Program-made: the position numbers and the translations under genes | NCBI GenBank assembly: GCA_017482485.1 | Contig: JAFUMV010000110.1 | Coordinates: 1 to 38,454, forward strand | Source: Lachnospiraceae bacterium | GTDB taxonomy: Bacteria > Bacillota > Clostridia > Lachnospirales > Lachnospiraceae | Length of the DNA stretch: 38,454 bases | Direction: 5' to 3' | Notes under the pieces: generated by a model | Database searches by the model: none | What the model was told of the DNA's origin: nothing | Seen by the model: only the letters and a program-made list of their open reading frames with translations | Shown here: positions 1 through 7,506 of the stretch, one piece after another | Layout of the letters: each line of letters starts with the position of its first letter | How positions within the stretch are numbered: position 1 is the stretch's first letter

Positions 1-1547
1 AGGAATTGACCAGGGCTGAGGCAAAAACAGAGCGGCTGAGTGCAGATGCCGGATTTTTAAAAGCCCAGATCGGGAAAAGAACTGAAGCTCTGGAAGATAG
101 GCTGAAAAAGGAATTTCCGGATGCAGAGGACAACCTTTGGGAAGAATTCATGCTTCGATGTGAACAGGCAAAGAAAGACCTTCAAATTGCTTCCAGGCGC
201 AGAGTGCGTCTGTCAGAGTTGGATCGGAAACTGGAAGAGCTGCAGCAGGAAAAGAAAAAACTGCAGGAGGACAAAACCGGACAGCAGCAGGAATTTGATG
301 CGGGCTGTGGGCGCAGAGAGGTTTTGCGGACCCAGCTTCGGACTGCGCTGGAAGAATGGAGCGGTCAGGAGAGTTCCGGCTTTTTGGAACGGGGAGAGGA
401 AGCAGCAGCCGCAAAAGCGGCTTTGACCGAAATTCTGGAATGTAAGGAACGGCTGCAGGTAAAAATCAAAGAAAATAACAGCAGATTATCCCGCAGGGCA
501 TTGCTGGAACAGCAGATTCCGGTTCAGGAAAGGAGCGTTCGGGCGCTGGAGGAAGAAATTCAGAAAAGCGAACTGATGCTTACACGGCTTGCCACGGAGC
601 ATGAAAAACTGGAAAATCAGATTGAACAGCGCAAAAAGGTGCTTAACGTGCAGCATCGCAGCGAACTGGGAACGCAGATATCGGGTTGGAAAGAGCGGGA
701 TCAGCAGCTTGAGCAGGCAAAACAGGATGTCCAGATCCTCTATCAGAACTGTCAGAGAAAGGTTGCCGCACTTACGGCGGCCATAGAGGCGCTGCAAAAT
801 CAGATAAAGGATATGGGGGACTTCAGCGAAGAGGAGCTTATACAAAAGCAGCAGCTGTTGGAAGAAGAAAAGATGCAGCTGTCAGCACAGCAGTCTGAGC
901 TATACGCACAGACAAAACAGAACCGGCAGATTTATGATCAGGTCAGCGACAGGCAGGAAACTTTAAAGCTGGTGGAGGAAGAATATGTGAGAATCAGGGC
1001 GCTTTCCGACACTGCCAACGGAACGCTGTCGGGCAAGCGAAAAATTGAGCTGGAAACTTATATTCAGATGACGTATTTTGATCGGATTCTGCGCAGGGCC
1101 AATCTGAGACTTTTAACCATGAGCGGCGGTCAGTATGAGCTGAAACGCCAGGAGGAAGGCGACAATAAAAACAAAGCAGGGCTGGAACTGGATGTGGTTG
1201 ACCATTATAACGGTACTCTGCGCAGTGTGAGAACGCTTTCCGGCGGCGAATCCTTTCAGGCCTCCCTGTCACTGGCGCTGGGATTGTCAGATGAAATTCA
1301 GTCCGGTGCAGGCGGCATCCGTCTGGATACCATGTTTGTGGATGAAGGATTCGGTTCTCTGGATGAGGAATCCTTAAACCAGGCGGTGAAAGCGCTGGAA
1401 GGACTGACGGAAGGCAACCGCATGGTGGGAATCATTTCTCACGTAGGTGAGTTGAAAGAACGAATTGATCAGAAGATCATTGTCAAAAAGAAGCGGGGGC
1501 GCGATGGCATCGGCAGCTTTGTGGAAGTGGAAGGAAACCGGAGGTGA
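1..1547 (+). CDS. sbcC: SbcC exonuclease subunit, C-terminal part (5' truncated by window edge)
   Basis: SbcC is the SMC-like ATPase of the SbcCD (Rad50/Mre11-type) nuclease that opens DNA hairpins and trims double-strand ends. The reading frame is open to the left edge, so the Walker A half and the zinc hook are missing. About 350 residues of Glu/Lys/Gln-rich coiled coil are followed by the C-terminal ATPase lobe. This contains the ABC signature LSGGESFQASL (near nt 1236-1268), the Walker B run DTMFVDEGFGSLDEE (near 1325-1370) and the H-loop region GIISHVGEL near the end. The DEGFGSLDEE spacing is typical of SbcC/Rad50 rather than SMC or RecN. No CxxC hook is seen in the visible part. The stop codon sits inside a terminator hairpin, so this gene ends its transcript. 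Identification is firm; only the part in the window can be judged. Confidence 0.93.
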   Translation, partial: ELTRAEAKTERLSADAGFLKAQIGKRTEALEDRLKKEFPDAEDNLWEEFMLRCEQAKKDLQIASRRRVRLSELDRKLEELQQEKKKLQEDKTGQQQEFDAGCGRREVLRTQLRTALEEWSGQESSGFLERGEEAAAAKAALTEILECKERLQVKIKENNSRLSRRALLEQQIPVQERSVRALEEEIQKSELMLTRLATEHEKLENQIEQRKKVLNVQHRSELGTQISGWKERDQQLEQAKQDVQILYQNCQRKVAALTAAIEALQNQIKDMGDFSEEELIQKQQLLEEEKMQLSAQQSELYAQTKQNRQIYDQVSDRQETLKLVEEEYVRIRALSDTANGTLSGKRKIELETYIQMTYFDRILRRANLRLLTMSGGQYELKRQEEGDNKNKAGLELDVVDHYNGTLRSVRTLSGGESFQASLSLALGLSDEIQSGAGGIRLDTMFVDEGFGSLDEESLNQAVKALEGLTEGNRMVGIISHVGELKERIDQKIIVKKKRGRDGIGSFVEVEGNRR

Positions 1548-1563
1548 CAGGCCTCCGGTTTTC
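1536..1563 (+). terminator. Rho-independent terminator of sbcC
   Basis: A perfect 9-bp stem (AACCGGAGG at 1536-1544 with CCTCCGGTT at 1552-1560) has a 7-nt loop and runs into TTTT. The left arm overlaps the last codons, and the stop codon lies in the loop. Confidence 0.85.
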
Positions 1564-1606
1564 ACGTTGTATGGCCTGACACCGAAGAAATGAATGAATT
1601 TTATCG

Positions 1607-1635
1607 TTGACATATATAGATAATCGATATATAAT
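1607..1635 (+). promoter_or_regulatory. Promoter of the padR-SEDS operon
   Basis: TTGACA at 1607-1612 and TATAAT at 1630-1635 are both exact consensus, with a 17-bp spacer. The predicted start (~1642) lies about 50 nt before the padR ATG. The spacer is occupied by an AT-rich dyad, which suggests a strong promoter held down by a repressor. Confidence 0.9.
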
Positions 1636-1667
1636 TCAAACATAAGATATATAGATAACCTATATAT
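1612..1667. promoter_or_regulatory. Two PadR-type dyad operators
   Basis: Site 1 (1612-1632) is ATATATAG-n5-CGATATAT, one base off perfect. Site 2 (1647-1667) is ATATATAG-n5-CTATATAT, a perfect 8-bp inverted repeat with a 5-bp spacer. Their starts are 35 bp apart. Site 1 fills the -35/-10 spacer and part of the -10; site 2 covers the early transcribed region. PadR regulators commonly repress their own operon through such AT-rich dyads, so autoregulation is the natural inference. Confidence 0.8.
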
Positions 1668-1692
1668 GATTGGCGGTAAGGAGGAATACAAA

Positions 1693-2034
1693 ATGGCATT
1701 GGAGAAAAGTCTCGTTTCCGGCAGTATGACGATGCTGCTTCTGAGTCTGCTGGAGGAAAAGGACATGTATGGTTACGAAATGATTGAGCGTCTGCGGGAA
1801 AAGTCCCAGAATGTATTTGAACTGAAAGCAGGCACGCTGTATCCGCTTTTGCACGGGCTGGAGGAGAAGCAGTTCCTGAGCGTTTATGAGCAGGAGGCAA
1901 ATGGAAAGGTGCGCAAGTATTACAGCATCACGAAGGAAGGACGCAAAGTGTTAAAGCAGAAGAAAGAGGAGTGGAATACTTATGCCGGTGCGGTTTCACA
2001 GGTGATCGGAGGTGTTGTGTATGGCAGCATCTGA
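1693..2034 (+). CDS. PadR-family transcriptional regulator
   Basis: This is a 113-residue winged-helix repressor of the short PadR class. The sequence MALEKSLVSGSMTMLLLSLL leads into the typical PadR helix and the motif DMYGYEMIERL. The wing region follows with GTLYPLLHGLEEKQFL, and then RKYYSITKEGRKVLKQKKEEW. The ATG at 1693 is chosen because AAGGAGG (1678-1684) stands 8 nt upstream; an earlier in-frame ATG at 1666 lies inside operator site 2 and has no ribosome binding site. The gene overlaps the next one by 14 nt, so the two are translationally coupled. PadR proteins of this size usually control the membrane protein encoded beside them; the ligand cannot be read from sequence. Confidence 0.93.
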   Translation: MALEKSLVSGSMTMLLLSLLEEKDMYGYEMIERLREKSQNVFELKAGTLYPLLHGLEEKQFLSVYEQEANGKVRKYYSITKEGRKVLKQKKEEWNTYAGAVSQVIGGVVYGSI

Positions 2035-3388
2035 GGAATTTATAAAAACCTGCACAGAGCAGATGCGCTGCAAGGCAATGCGGTCTGTGGTGGAAGAAGA
2101 ACTGATTGCTCACATTGAGGATCAGAAGGAAGCTTACCTGCAGGAAGGCATGGAGGAAGAAAAAGCGGAACTCATGGCGGTGAAACAGATGGGCGATCCA
2201 ATTGAAATCGGGACATCTCTGGATCGGGTACATCGGCCGAAGATGGACTGGAAGACCTTCGGCATCATACTGGCGCTGGCAGCAGCAGGTCTTTTGGTTC
2301 AGGCTGTGATGAATCGTCAGGGCATTGCCATAGAACAGAATCATCTTTCTACCTATATAAAAAGCACTGCCGTAGGAATGGCGCTGATGGTTTTGATCTG
2401 TTATCTGGATTATACGATTCTGGGAAAATATCCCAGGACGATCTGGTGCATCATGACTCTGCTGGGAGCGGTGATCGGACTGGTTACACCGCGGATCAAT
2501 GGGACAAAACGGTATGGTTGGTTTATCATGTTGTTGGTGGTGTCCTATGGGGGAATTGTGTATTATTATCGGAATCAGAAAATCCGCGGAATTTTCAAAG
2601 CGCTTGCCTGGATGGCAGCAGGCTTTGGAATTGTGATTTTATGCAGTCAGGGAGCGCCCTTTGGCGGTGCCGCCAAGCTGTGGATGTTCGGCAGCCTTGT
2701 CATGTTGGGATTTGCCGTAATAAAAGGCTGGTATGGAACGAAACGGTGGGTAGGGGTTTTGCTGCTCTGTGCGCCTTTTGCTGTATGTATTTTAATGGGG
2801 ATTTGCATACTGAGCTTCGGCACCTATCAGGCGGATCGTCTTCGGGCGATGCTGAACCCGGAGGTGTACAATATGACTTTCGGTTTTGTTCCCATGGCGT
2901 TGCGGCAGGCATTTCACAATCTGAAGCTCTTCGGGGCATCCGGCAACCCGGAAACGGATTATCTGCCTTATCTGGCGGAGCCGGAAAACTATGTAATGCT
3001 CTGGATTGAACAGAATTATGGGTTTGCCGCAGGACTTTTCGTGGTGATACTGCTCACGCTCCTGGCGTTTCTGGTGGTCTGCGGCATTCGCAGGCAGAGT
3101 AACCGGCTTGGCATGATCGTCGGCGTTGGCAGTCTTTTCATCTTCTTTGTGCCCGTTGTGGTCAATGTGATGATGAATACCGGTTACAGCTGGAACACCA
3201 GCTGCGCGCTGCCCTTCATTTCCATGAACGGAAAAGAAAACGTCTGCCTTTATATTCTGATGGGCCTTTTATTGTCGGTATTCCGCAGCCAGACCACATT
3301 GCCGGAGCCCAAAGCAAAGCCACGGATCCGAAGCGGATTGCTTTTTTCTGCCGCCTTTGATAAAATTGAGAAGCATGTGGACAGCTGA
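2021..3388 (+). CDS. SEDS-like (FtsW/RodA/SpoVE) membrane protein with N-terminal HAAS/permease-prefix domain
   Basis: Residues 1-75 are a soluble helical domain (acidic, with QMGDP near residue 60) of the kind that often sits beside PadR regulators (HAAS/DUF1700-like or permease prefix domain). About ten membrane segments follow. SEDS landmarks are visible: YQADRLRAMLNPE from residue 269, LFGASG, a loop LPYLAEPENYVML, and LPFISMNGKEN from residue 397. In FtsW and RodA that loop carries the essential Asp of TDFIFA; here the aligned residue is Asn323. The protein may therefore not polymerise glycan, or may have another role. The ATG at 2021 is preceded by GGAGG at 2008-2012; a GTG nine bases upstream is less likely. 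It is co-transcribed with padR and followed by a terminator. Family membership is well supported, activity is not. Confidence 0.85.
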   Translation: MAASEEFIKTCTEQMRCKAMRSVVEEELIAHIEDQKEAYLQEGMEEEKAELMAVKQMGDPIEIGTSLDRVHRPKMDWKTFGIILALAAAGLLVQAVMNRQGIAIEQNHLSTYIKSTAVGMALMVLICYLDYTILGKYPRTIWCIMTLLGAVIGLVTPRINGTKRYGWFIMLLVVSYGGIVYYYRNQKIRGIFKALAWMAAGFGIVILCSQGAPFGGAAKLWMFGSLVMLGFAVIKGWYGTKRWVGVLLLCAPFAVCILMGICILSFGTYQADRLRAMLNPEVYNMTFGFVPMALRQAFHNLKLFGASGNPETDYLPYLAEPENYVMLWIEQNYGFAAGLFVVILLTLLAFLVVCGIRRQSNRLGMIVGVGSLFIFFVPVVVNVMMNTGYSWNTSCALPFISMNGKENVCLYILMGLLLSVFRSQTTLPEPKAKPRIRSGLLFSAAFDKIEKHVDS

Positions 3389-3389
3389 G

Positions 3390-3416
3390 AGTCCGGGCCG
3401 CATACCCGGACTTTTA
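3390..3416 (+). terminator. Terminator of the padR-SEDS operon
   Basis: AGTCCGGG (3390-3397) pairs with CCCGGACT (3405-3412) across a 7-nt loop, followed by TTTTATTT. It begins directly after the stop codon. Confidence 0.85.
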
Positions 3417-3419
3417 TTT

Positions 3420-3540
3420 CTCTACAGGAATTTTCTTCGAAAATTCCTGTAGAGCAAAAATGCGCTTCGCGCAACGATGCGTACTCGCGCGCGGTGAAAT
3501 TGTCGCTTCGCGACCGCGCTCAACGCGGAGTGTACGCTAT
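3420..3540. repeat. GC-rich multi-hairpin intergenic element
   Basis: Three hairpins share a CTTCG apex. The first is a perfect 16-bp stem (3420-3435 with 3439-3454). The second is GCGC-TTC-GCGC (3462-3472). The third is TCGC-TTC-GCGA (3503-3513), nested in GCGCGGT (3489-3495) with ACCGCGC (3513-3519) and flanked by GCGTAC (3479-3484) with GTACGC (3532-3537). The base composition differs sharply from the flanking AT-rich DNA. It lies between a terminator and the next gene's ribosome binding site and looks like a dispersed folded repeat, not coding DNA. Confidence 0.6.
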
Positions 3541-3592
3541 CACGCACACTTTTTTAAAAGATTTTGTAAAAATGATATCCGGAGGAAAGCGC

Positions 3593-4129
3593 ATGGAAAA
3601 TAGCGATTGGAAGAATGGACGGCTGCCGGAAGAGCTGGCCGTATATGAACTGCTTGAAAAATTGGAAATTCCTTATACGAGGGTGGATCACGCACCTGCC
3701 ATGACCATGGAGGACTGCGAGGCCGTGGATCGCAAGCTGGGCGTTGTGATGTGTAAAAATCTTTTTTTATGCAACGCACAGAAAACGAAATTTTATATGC
3801 TGCTGATGCCTGCTGACAAGAAATTCAAGACAAAGGATTTGTCAAAGCAGATTCAGTCTGCGCGCCTGTCCTTTGCGGATGCGGAGCATATGGAAGAGTA
3901 TCTGCACATTCATCCCGGCGCGGTAAGCGTTATGGGGCTGATGAATGACAGCGAAAATCATGTGCAGCTTCTTTTTGATAAGGAAATATTCGATGAGGAA
4001 TGGCTTGGCTGTCATCCCTGTGTGAACACCAGCAGTATATGTCTGAAGATGGCAGATGTGTTGGAAAAGTTTCTGCCGGCGGTGCATCATGACTGGCGGG
4101 AAGTGGATTTGCCGACAGTGACGGAATAA
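3593..4129 (+). CDS. YbaK/ProX-type prolyl-tRNA deacylase domain protein
   Basis: This 178-residue protein matches the free-standing YbaK/ProX (PrdX-like) family, which hydrolyses mischarged aminoacyl-tRNA, typically Ala-tRNA(Pro). Features seen are the opening ELAVYELLEKLEIPYTRVDH, the segment GVVMCKNLFLCN with its conserved Lys, and KTKFYMLLMPADKKFKTKDL. Further on are the GAVSVMGL loop and HPCVNTSS near the C-terminus. Length is usual for the family. The ATG at 3593 has GGAGG at 3581-3585; an in-frame extension upstream runs through the GC-rich hairpin element and is not believed. It stands alone between the hairpin element and a promoter-containing gap, so no operon partner is evident. 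The exact tRNA substrate is inference. Confidence 0.85.
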   Translation: MENSDWKNGRLPEELAVYELLEKLEIPYTRVDHAPAMTMEDCEAVDRKLGVVMCKNLFLCNAQKTKFYMLLMPADKKFKTKDLSKQIQSARLSFADAEHMEEYLHIHPGAVSVMGLMNDSENHVQLLFDKEIFDEEWLGCHPCVNTSSICLKMADVLEKFLPAVHHDWREVDLPTVTE

Positions 4130-4220
4130 AGCTAGGGCCTGGGCCGTCACACGGAGAACTGATAAATAGAATTTTTTTGTTGCAATCTTTCCTTATCTGT
4201 GCTATTTTATTACGGACAAG

Positions 4221-4260
4221 CAGGTGTCTTGTCACCTGTAAAATGTTGCAAACGTATAAT
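4221..4260 (+). promoter_or_regulatory. Candidate promoter with overlapping dyad upstream of the EIIC-like gene
   Basis: An exact TATAAT lies at 4255-4260, 45 nt before the ATG. The best -35 candidate, TTGTCA (4229-4234), is 20 bp away, longer than usual. It is enclosed by an inverted repeat CAGGTG (4221-4226) and CACCTG (4233-4238), which could be a regulator site. Confidence 0.4.
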
Positions 4261-4305
4261 ATGGACAGCAGTTGTCTGAAACGCACATATGAGGAGGAGT
4301 TTAAG

Positions 4306-5382
4306 ATGAGTGAAGGAAAGCAAAAGAGTGCTTTCAAACAGTTTCTTGAAAGAAAAAACATTTTATTTTCGGCCAAAAGATATGGCATCGATGCGCTGGG
4401 CGCAATGGCGCAGGGATTATTTGCATCTCTGCTGATCGGTACGATTATCGCCACGCTGGGTGAGCAGATCGGCAGTGAACTTCTGGTAGAGGTTGGCGGA
4501 TTTGCAAAATCCGTGTCCGGCCCTGCGATGGCAGTTGCAATCGGATATGCCCTGCAGGCTCCGCCGCTGGTGCTGTTTTCTCTGCTGGCCGTAGGTTCCG
4601 CGGCAAATTCGCTGGGAGCAGCAGGCGGCCCGCTGGCAGTGCTGTTTGTGGCAATTGTGGCGGCAGAATTCGGGAAGGCGGTTTCCAAAGAAACGAAAGT
4701 GGATATATTAGTGACTCCGCTGGTGACAATTTTAGTCGGTGTACTTTTTGCAAAATGGTGTGCTCCCGCAATCGGCGCGGCAGCAAGCGCTGTGGGGCAG
4801 CTGATCATGTGGGCAACAGAGCTGCAGCCTTTCTTTATGGGCATTTTAGTGTCTGTGATTGTGGGCATTGCGCTGACGCTTCCCATCAGCAGCGCTGCAA
4901 TCTGTGCGGCGCTGAGCCTGACAGGTCTTGCCGGCGGTGCGGCGGTAGCCGGATGCTGTGCGCAGATGATTGGTTTTGCCGTGATGAGCTTTAAGGAAAA
5001 TAAATGGGGCGGCCTGGTATCTCAGGGACTGGGAACAAGCATGCTGCAAATGGGCAATATTGTGAAGAATCCCAGAATCTGGATTCCCCCCACGCTGGCA
5101 TCCGCAATTACAGGACCGATTGCGACATGTATTTTCAAGATGCAGATGAACGGCCCTGCAGTTTCTTCCGGCATGGGTACCTGCGGTCTGGTTGGCCAGA
5201 TCGGTGTATATACAGGATGGCTGTCCGATATTGCGGCAGGAAATAAGACTGCGATCACTTCCCTGGACTGGGTTGGATTGATTCTGGTATGCTTTGTGCT
5301 TCCGGCTCTGCTGAGTACACTGTTCTGTGAGATTTTAAGAAAGATCGGCTGGATCAAAGAGGGCGATTTAAAGCTTGACTAA
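4306..5382 (+). CDS. PTS EIIC-like membrane protein (PTS_EIIC_2 type)
   Basis: A 358-residue polytopic membrane protein of the family annotated as phosphotransferase system EIIC type 2 (PF13303-like). Recognisable segments are RYGIDALGAMAQGLFASLL, APPLVLFSLL, EFGKAVSKETKVDILVTP, WATELQPFFMGI, LTLPISSAAI, CCAQMIGFAVMSFKEN, and NPRIWIPPTLASAITGP. About nine or ten hydrophobic segments are present. No EIIA or EIIB domain or gene is nearby, so transport coupled to PEP is not established by context; the substrate is unknown. The ATG at 4306 is chosen from GAGGAGG at 4291-4297; the frame stays open upstream to 4177 but without a ribosome binding site. It ends in a terminator shared with the convergent niaR gene. 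Confidence 0.82.
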   Translation: MSEGKQKSAFKQFLERKNILFSAKRYGIDALGAMAQGLFASLLIGTIIATLGEQIGSELLVEVGGFAKSVSGPAMAVAIGYALQAPPLVLFSLLAVGSAANSLGAAGGPLAVLFVAIVAAEFGKAVSKETKVDILVTPLVTILVGVLFAKWCAPAIGAAASAVGQLIMWATELQPFFMGILVSVIVGIALTLPISSAAICAALSLTGLAGGAAVAGCCAQMIGFAVMSFKENKWGGLVSQGLGTSMLQMGNIVKNPRIWIPPTLASAITGPIATCIFKMQMNGPAVSSGMGTCGLVGQIGVYTGWLSDIAAGNKTAITSLDWVGLILVCFVLPALLSTLFCEILRKIGWIKEGDLKLD

Positions 5383-5390
5383 ATTCTGAT

Positions 5391-5425
5391 AAAAAGGTTG
5401 GCTCAAAGCAGCCAGCCTTTTTCTT
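5391..5425. terminator. Bidirectional terminator between EIIC-like gene and niaR
   Basis: AAAAAGGTTGGCT (5391-5403) pairs with AGCCAGCCTTTTT (5410-5422) with one G-T wobble and a 6-nt loop. T-runs are present on both strands. The stem overlaps the last codons of niaR. Confidence 0.85.
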
Positions 5426-5909
5426 TTAAAACCTGTTCAATCTGTTCCAGTGCTTCTTCGGAATCCGCCTCGACAGTATGCAGATGGATTCCGGCGGAGA
5501 TGGGAAACAGAGGGCCGGAGGAGCTGCTTTCCAGGCGGCGGCAGAAATGTTCCACATCGGCGGGAGTGGTCAGATCAAGATCAGCCCGAATCTGACCGTA
5601 TACATCGTGTTCAACGATAACATCCAGCACATGTCCTCCCAGTTTTACCATGGAAAGCAGTTCATCGTGGATTTCTTCCGCCGTGTGCCGGACTGCGTAA
5701 GCCTTGCGGTAGTTTTTCTTCTGCATATCATAAAGCAGGTAGCCCTGAGCGGTGGCGAGAATCGGATATTCCGTCCGCAAAAGGGCAATATCCGTAACGA
5801 TGACCTGTCTGCTGACCGACAGCATGGAAGCGAGTTTGCTGCCCGATACAGGGATCTGTGACTCTTTTAGAATCTGAATGATTTTTTCTCTGCGTTCTTT
5901 ATTGTTCAT
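5403..5909 (-). CDS. niaR: NiaR-type transcriptional repressor (HTH_11 + 3H domain)
   Basis: 168 residues. Residues 1-60 form a winged helix (RREKIIQILKESQIPVSGSKLA, then SRQVIVTDIALLR). Residues 75-168 form the 3H domain, with His at 75, 81, 93, 101, 142 and 144, including GGHVLDVIVEHDVYG and GIHLHTVEA. This architecture is that of NiaR (YrxA), the niacin-responsive repressor of NAD biosynthesis and niacin uptake genes in Firmicutes, which binds nicotinate as co-repressor. The length is usual. The gene is convergent with the EIIC-like gene and divergent from an MFS transporter. A TATAAT-like box on the minus strand lies at 5943-5938, but I cannot find a good -35, and I do not recognise a NiaR operator with certainty. 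Confidence 0.88.
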   Translation of the reverse strand: MNNKERREKIIQILKESQIPVSGSKLASMLSVSRQVIVTDIALLRTEYPILATAQGYLLYDMQKKNYRKAYAVRHTAEEIHDELLSMVKLGGHVLDVIVEHDVYGQIRADLDLTTPADVEHFCRRLESSSSGPLFPISAGIHLHTVEADSEEALEQIEQVLKEKGWLL

Positions 5910-6215
5910 GAGCTTTCTCCGATTTTTGTGTTAAAATATTATATAGAAGGTAAAACGCTGCCGGCGGGTGCCGAAACACGTTAATCTATTTACAGTATAG
6001 CCGTCTGTCGGCTGTTTTGCAAGCCGCATGTACATTGACTTTTGCACGTGGAAATGGTATTTTTTTTATAGATTTGCGTAACGGAACAGAAGCCAATGTC
6101 ATGATACCAGGGACAGAAGTCACGCAAAAAAGTTTTACTGCAGGAGGAGGGGACGGCTGAAAGAAAACATGATGTGAATCCCGTTTCTTAACATGGAATC
6201 AGGTCAGTCCGTCAG
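5910..6215. other. Intergenic region between niaR and the divergent MFS gene
   Basis: This 306-bp gap has the niaR upstream region on its left and an MFS promoter candidate on its right. I find no RNA gene. A strong purine-rich run AGGAGGAGG at 6142-6150 has no start codon at a useful distance. An eight-codon frame from ATG 6192 ends at a TGA overlapping the MFS ATG, but it has no ribosome binding site. Confidence 0.5.
6035..6063 (+). promoter_or_regulatory. Promoter candidate of the MFS gene
   Basis: TTGACT (6035-6040) and TATTTT (6058-6063) are 17 bp apart, and the direction fits the MFS gene. The untranslated leader would be about 145 nt. Confidence 0.5.
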
Positions 6216-7424
6216 ATGAGTTCGATGAAAGTAAATATAAGAAAAAATTACAACGGTACGATTACCGCATCCTATCTGGGCTATATCACGCAGGCGATTG
6301 TGAATAACTTTGCGCCTCTTTTATTTTTGACATTCGTCAGCGAGTATCAGGTGGAGTTTGACCAGCTGGCTTTTCTGATCACAATGAATTTTGGTGTGCA
6401 GCTGGTGACGGATCTGGTTTCCGCCCGGTATGTGGATCGGATCGGTTATCGTCCCTGTATTGTGGCAGCCCATGTGCTGAGCGTGCTGGGACTGGTTGGA
6501 ATGGCATTTTTGCCGGAGCTGTTTTCAAATCCCTATTATGGTCTGCTTCTGGCTGCGGCTGTCTATGCGGTGGGCGGCGGCCTGATTGAGGTGCTGATCA
6601 GTCCTATTGTGGAGGCCTGTCCGGCGGATAATAAGGAAGCGGCAATGAGCCTTCTGCATTCTTTTTACTGCTGGGGACATGTGGCCGTGGTCCTTTGCTC
6701 CACTTTGTTTTTTACTCTGGCCGGAATAGAAAACTGGCGGATTCTCGCATGCCTGTGGGCACTGATTCCGGCGGTGAATATGGTGCTGTTTTGTCTGGTA
6801 CCCATTGACAAGCTGGTGGAGGATGGAGAAGGTCTGTCCATCAGAGAACTGGGAAAAAATAAAATGTTCTGGCTGTTTGCGCTGCTGATGGTATGCTCCG
6901 GGGCAAGTGAACAGGGCATGAGTCAGTGGTCCTCTGCTTTTGCGGAGTTGGGGCTTGAAGTGTCCAAGACTGTCGGTGATTTGGCGGGACCCTGCGCTTT
7001 TGCAGTCTGCATGGGCAGCGCAAGGGCGCTTTACGCGAAGTTCGCAGAGAAAATTTCCCTGAAAAAATTTATGGCAGGAAGTGCCTGTTTGTGTGTCTGC
7101 TGCTATCTGGTGGCATCTTTTTCCTCCAATCCGCTGATCGGCCTTCTGGGCTGTGCGCTGTGCGGTCTGTCTGTCGGCATCATGTGGCCGGGCACCTTCA
7201 GTATGGCGGCGGCGGGACTGCCCAAAGGCGGCACGGCGATGTTCGCTTTCCTGGCGCTGTTTGGCGATGTGGGCTGTAATGTGGGACCCAGCCTTGTGGG
7301 ACTGGCAACGGAGTATCTGGATGGAGATTTGAAAAAGGGGCTCTTGGCGGCGGTGATCTTCCCGGTACTTCTGCTGGTTGGATTGTTTGCGCTCAGAGCG
7401 GCCGGCAGGGCCAAAATGCAATGA
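6216..7424 (+). CDS. MFS transporter
   Basis: 402 residues with about 12 membrane segments in two halves separated by a polar loop (KLVEDGEGLSIRELGKNK). The N-half carries the MFS signature-like segment DLVSARYVDRIGYRP after TM2, and the C-half has PGTFSMAAAGLPKGGTAMF. The overall look is that of the FHS/sugar-type MFS proteins common in Clostridia; the substrate is not recognisable. Start choice is uncertain: ATG 6216 and ATG 6225 are both in frame, neither has a good Shine-Dalgarno sequence, and a stop at 6189 blocks further extension. Position opposite niaR raises the possibility of a niacin-related transporter, because known NiaR targets include the MFS protein NiaP. That is context inference only. 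Confidence 0.8.
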   Translation: MSSMKVNIRKNYNGTITASYLGYITQAIVNNFAPLLFLTFVSEYQVEFDQLAFLITMNFGVQLVTDLVSARYVDRIGYRPCIVAAHVLSVLGLVGMAFLPELFSNPYYGLLLAAAVYAVGGGLIEVLISPIVEACPADNKEAAMSLLHSFYCWGHVAVVLCSTLFFTLAGIENWRILACLWALIPAVNMVLFCLVPIDKLVEDGEGLSIRELGKNKMFWLFALLMVCSGASEQGMSQWSSAFAELGLEVSKTVGDLAGPCAFAVCMGSARALYAKFAEKISLKKFMAGSACLCVCCYLVASFSSNPLIGLLGCALCGLSVGIMWPGTFSMAAAGLPKGGTAMFAFLALFGDVGCNVGPSLVGLATEYLDGDLKKGLLAAVIFPVLLLVGLFALRAAGRAKMQ

Positions 7425-7450
7425 ATTTGCGGGATTCAGCACTATTGTGC

Positions 7451-7469
7451 AGCGCATTGACGATGCGCT
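7451..7469 (+). other. Hairpin in the MFS-helicase gap
   Basis: AGCGCAT (7451-7457) pairs perfectly with ATGCGCT (7463-7469) across 5 nt. There is no T-run after it, so it is not a standard terminator; an mRNA stem or regulator site are both possible. Confidence 0.4.
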
Positions 7470-7506
7470 CTGACCGGTAACAATGAATGGGATATGAGGG
7501 AAAATT

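Noticed and set aside
1666-1692. Upstream start codon for PadR at 1666
   Set aside because: It lies inside the second operator dyad and has no Shine-Dalgarno sequence, whereas ATG 1693 has AAGGAGG at the right distance.
3930-4886. 318-codon minus-strand frame
   Set aside because: It is antisense to the deacylase and EIIC-like genes, both of which have strong family motifs and ribosome binding sites. The peptide is low in complexity with no domain.
6142-6177. Leader peptide after the AGGAGGAGG run
   Set aside because: The nearest ATG (6169) is 18 nt away and gives only two codons before a stop.
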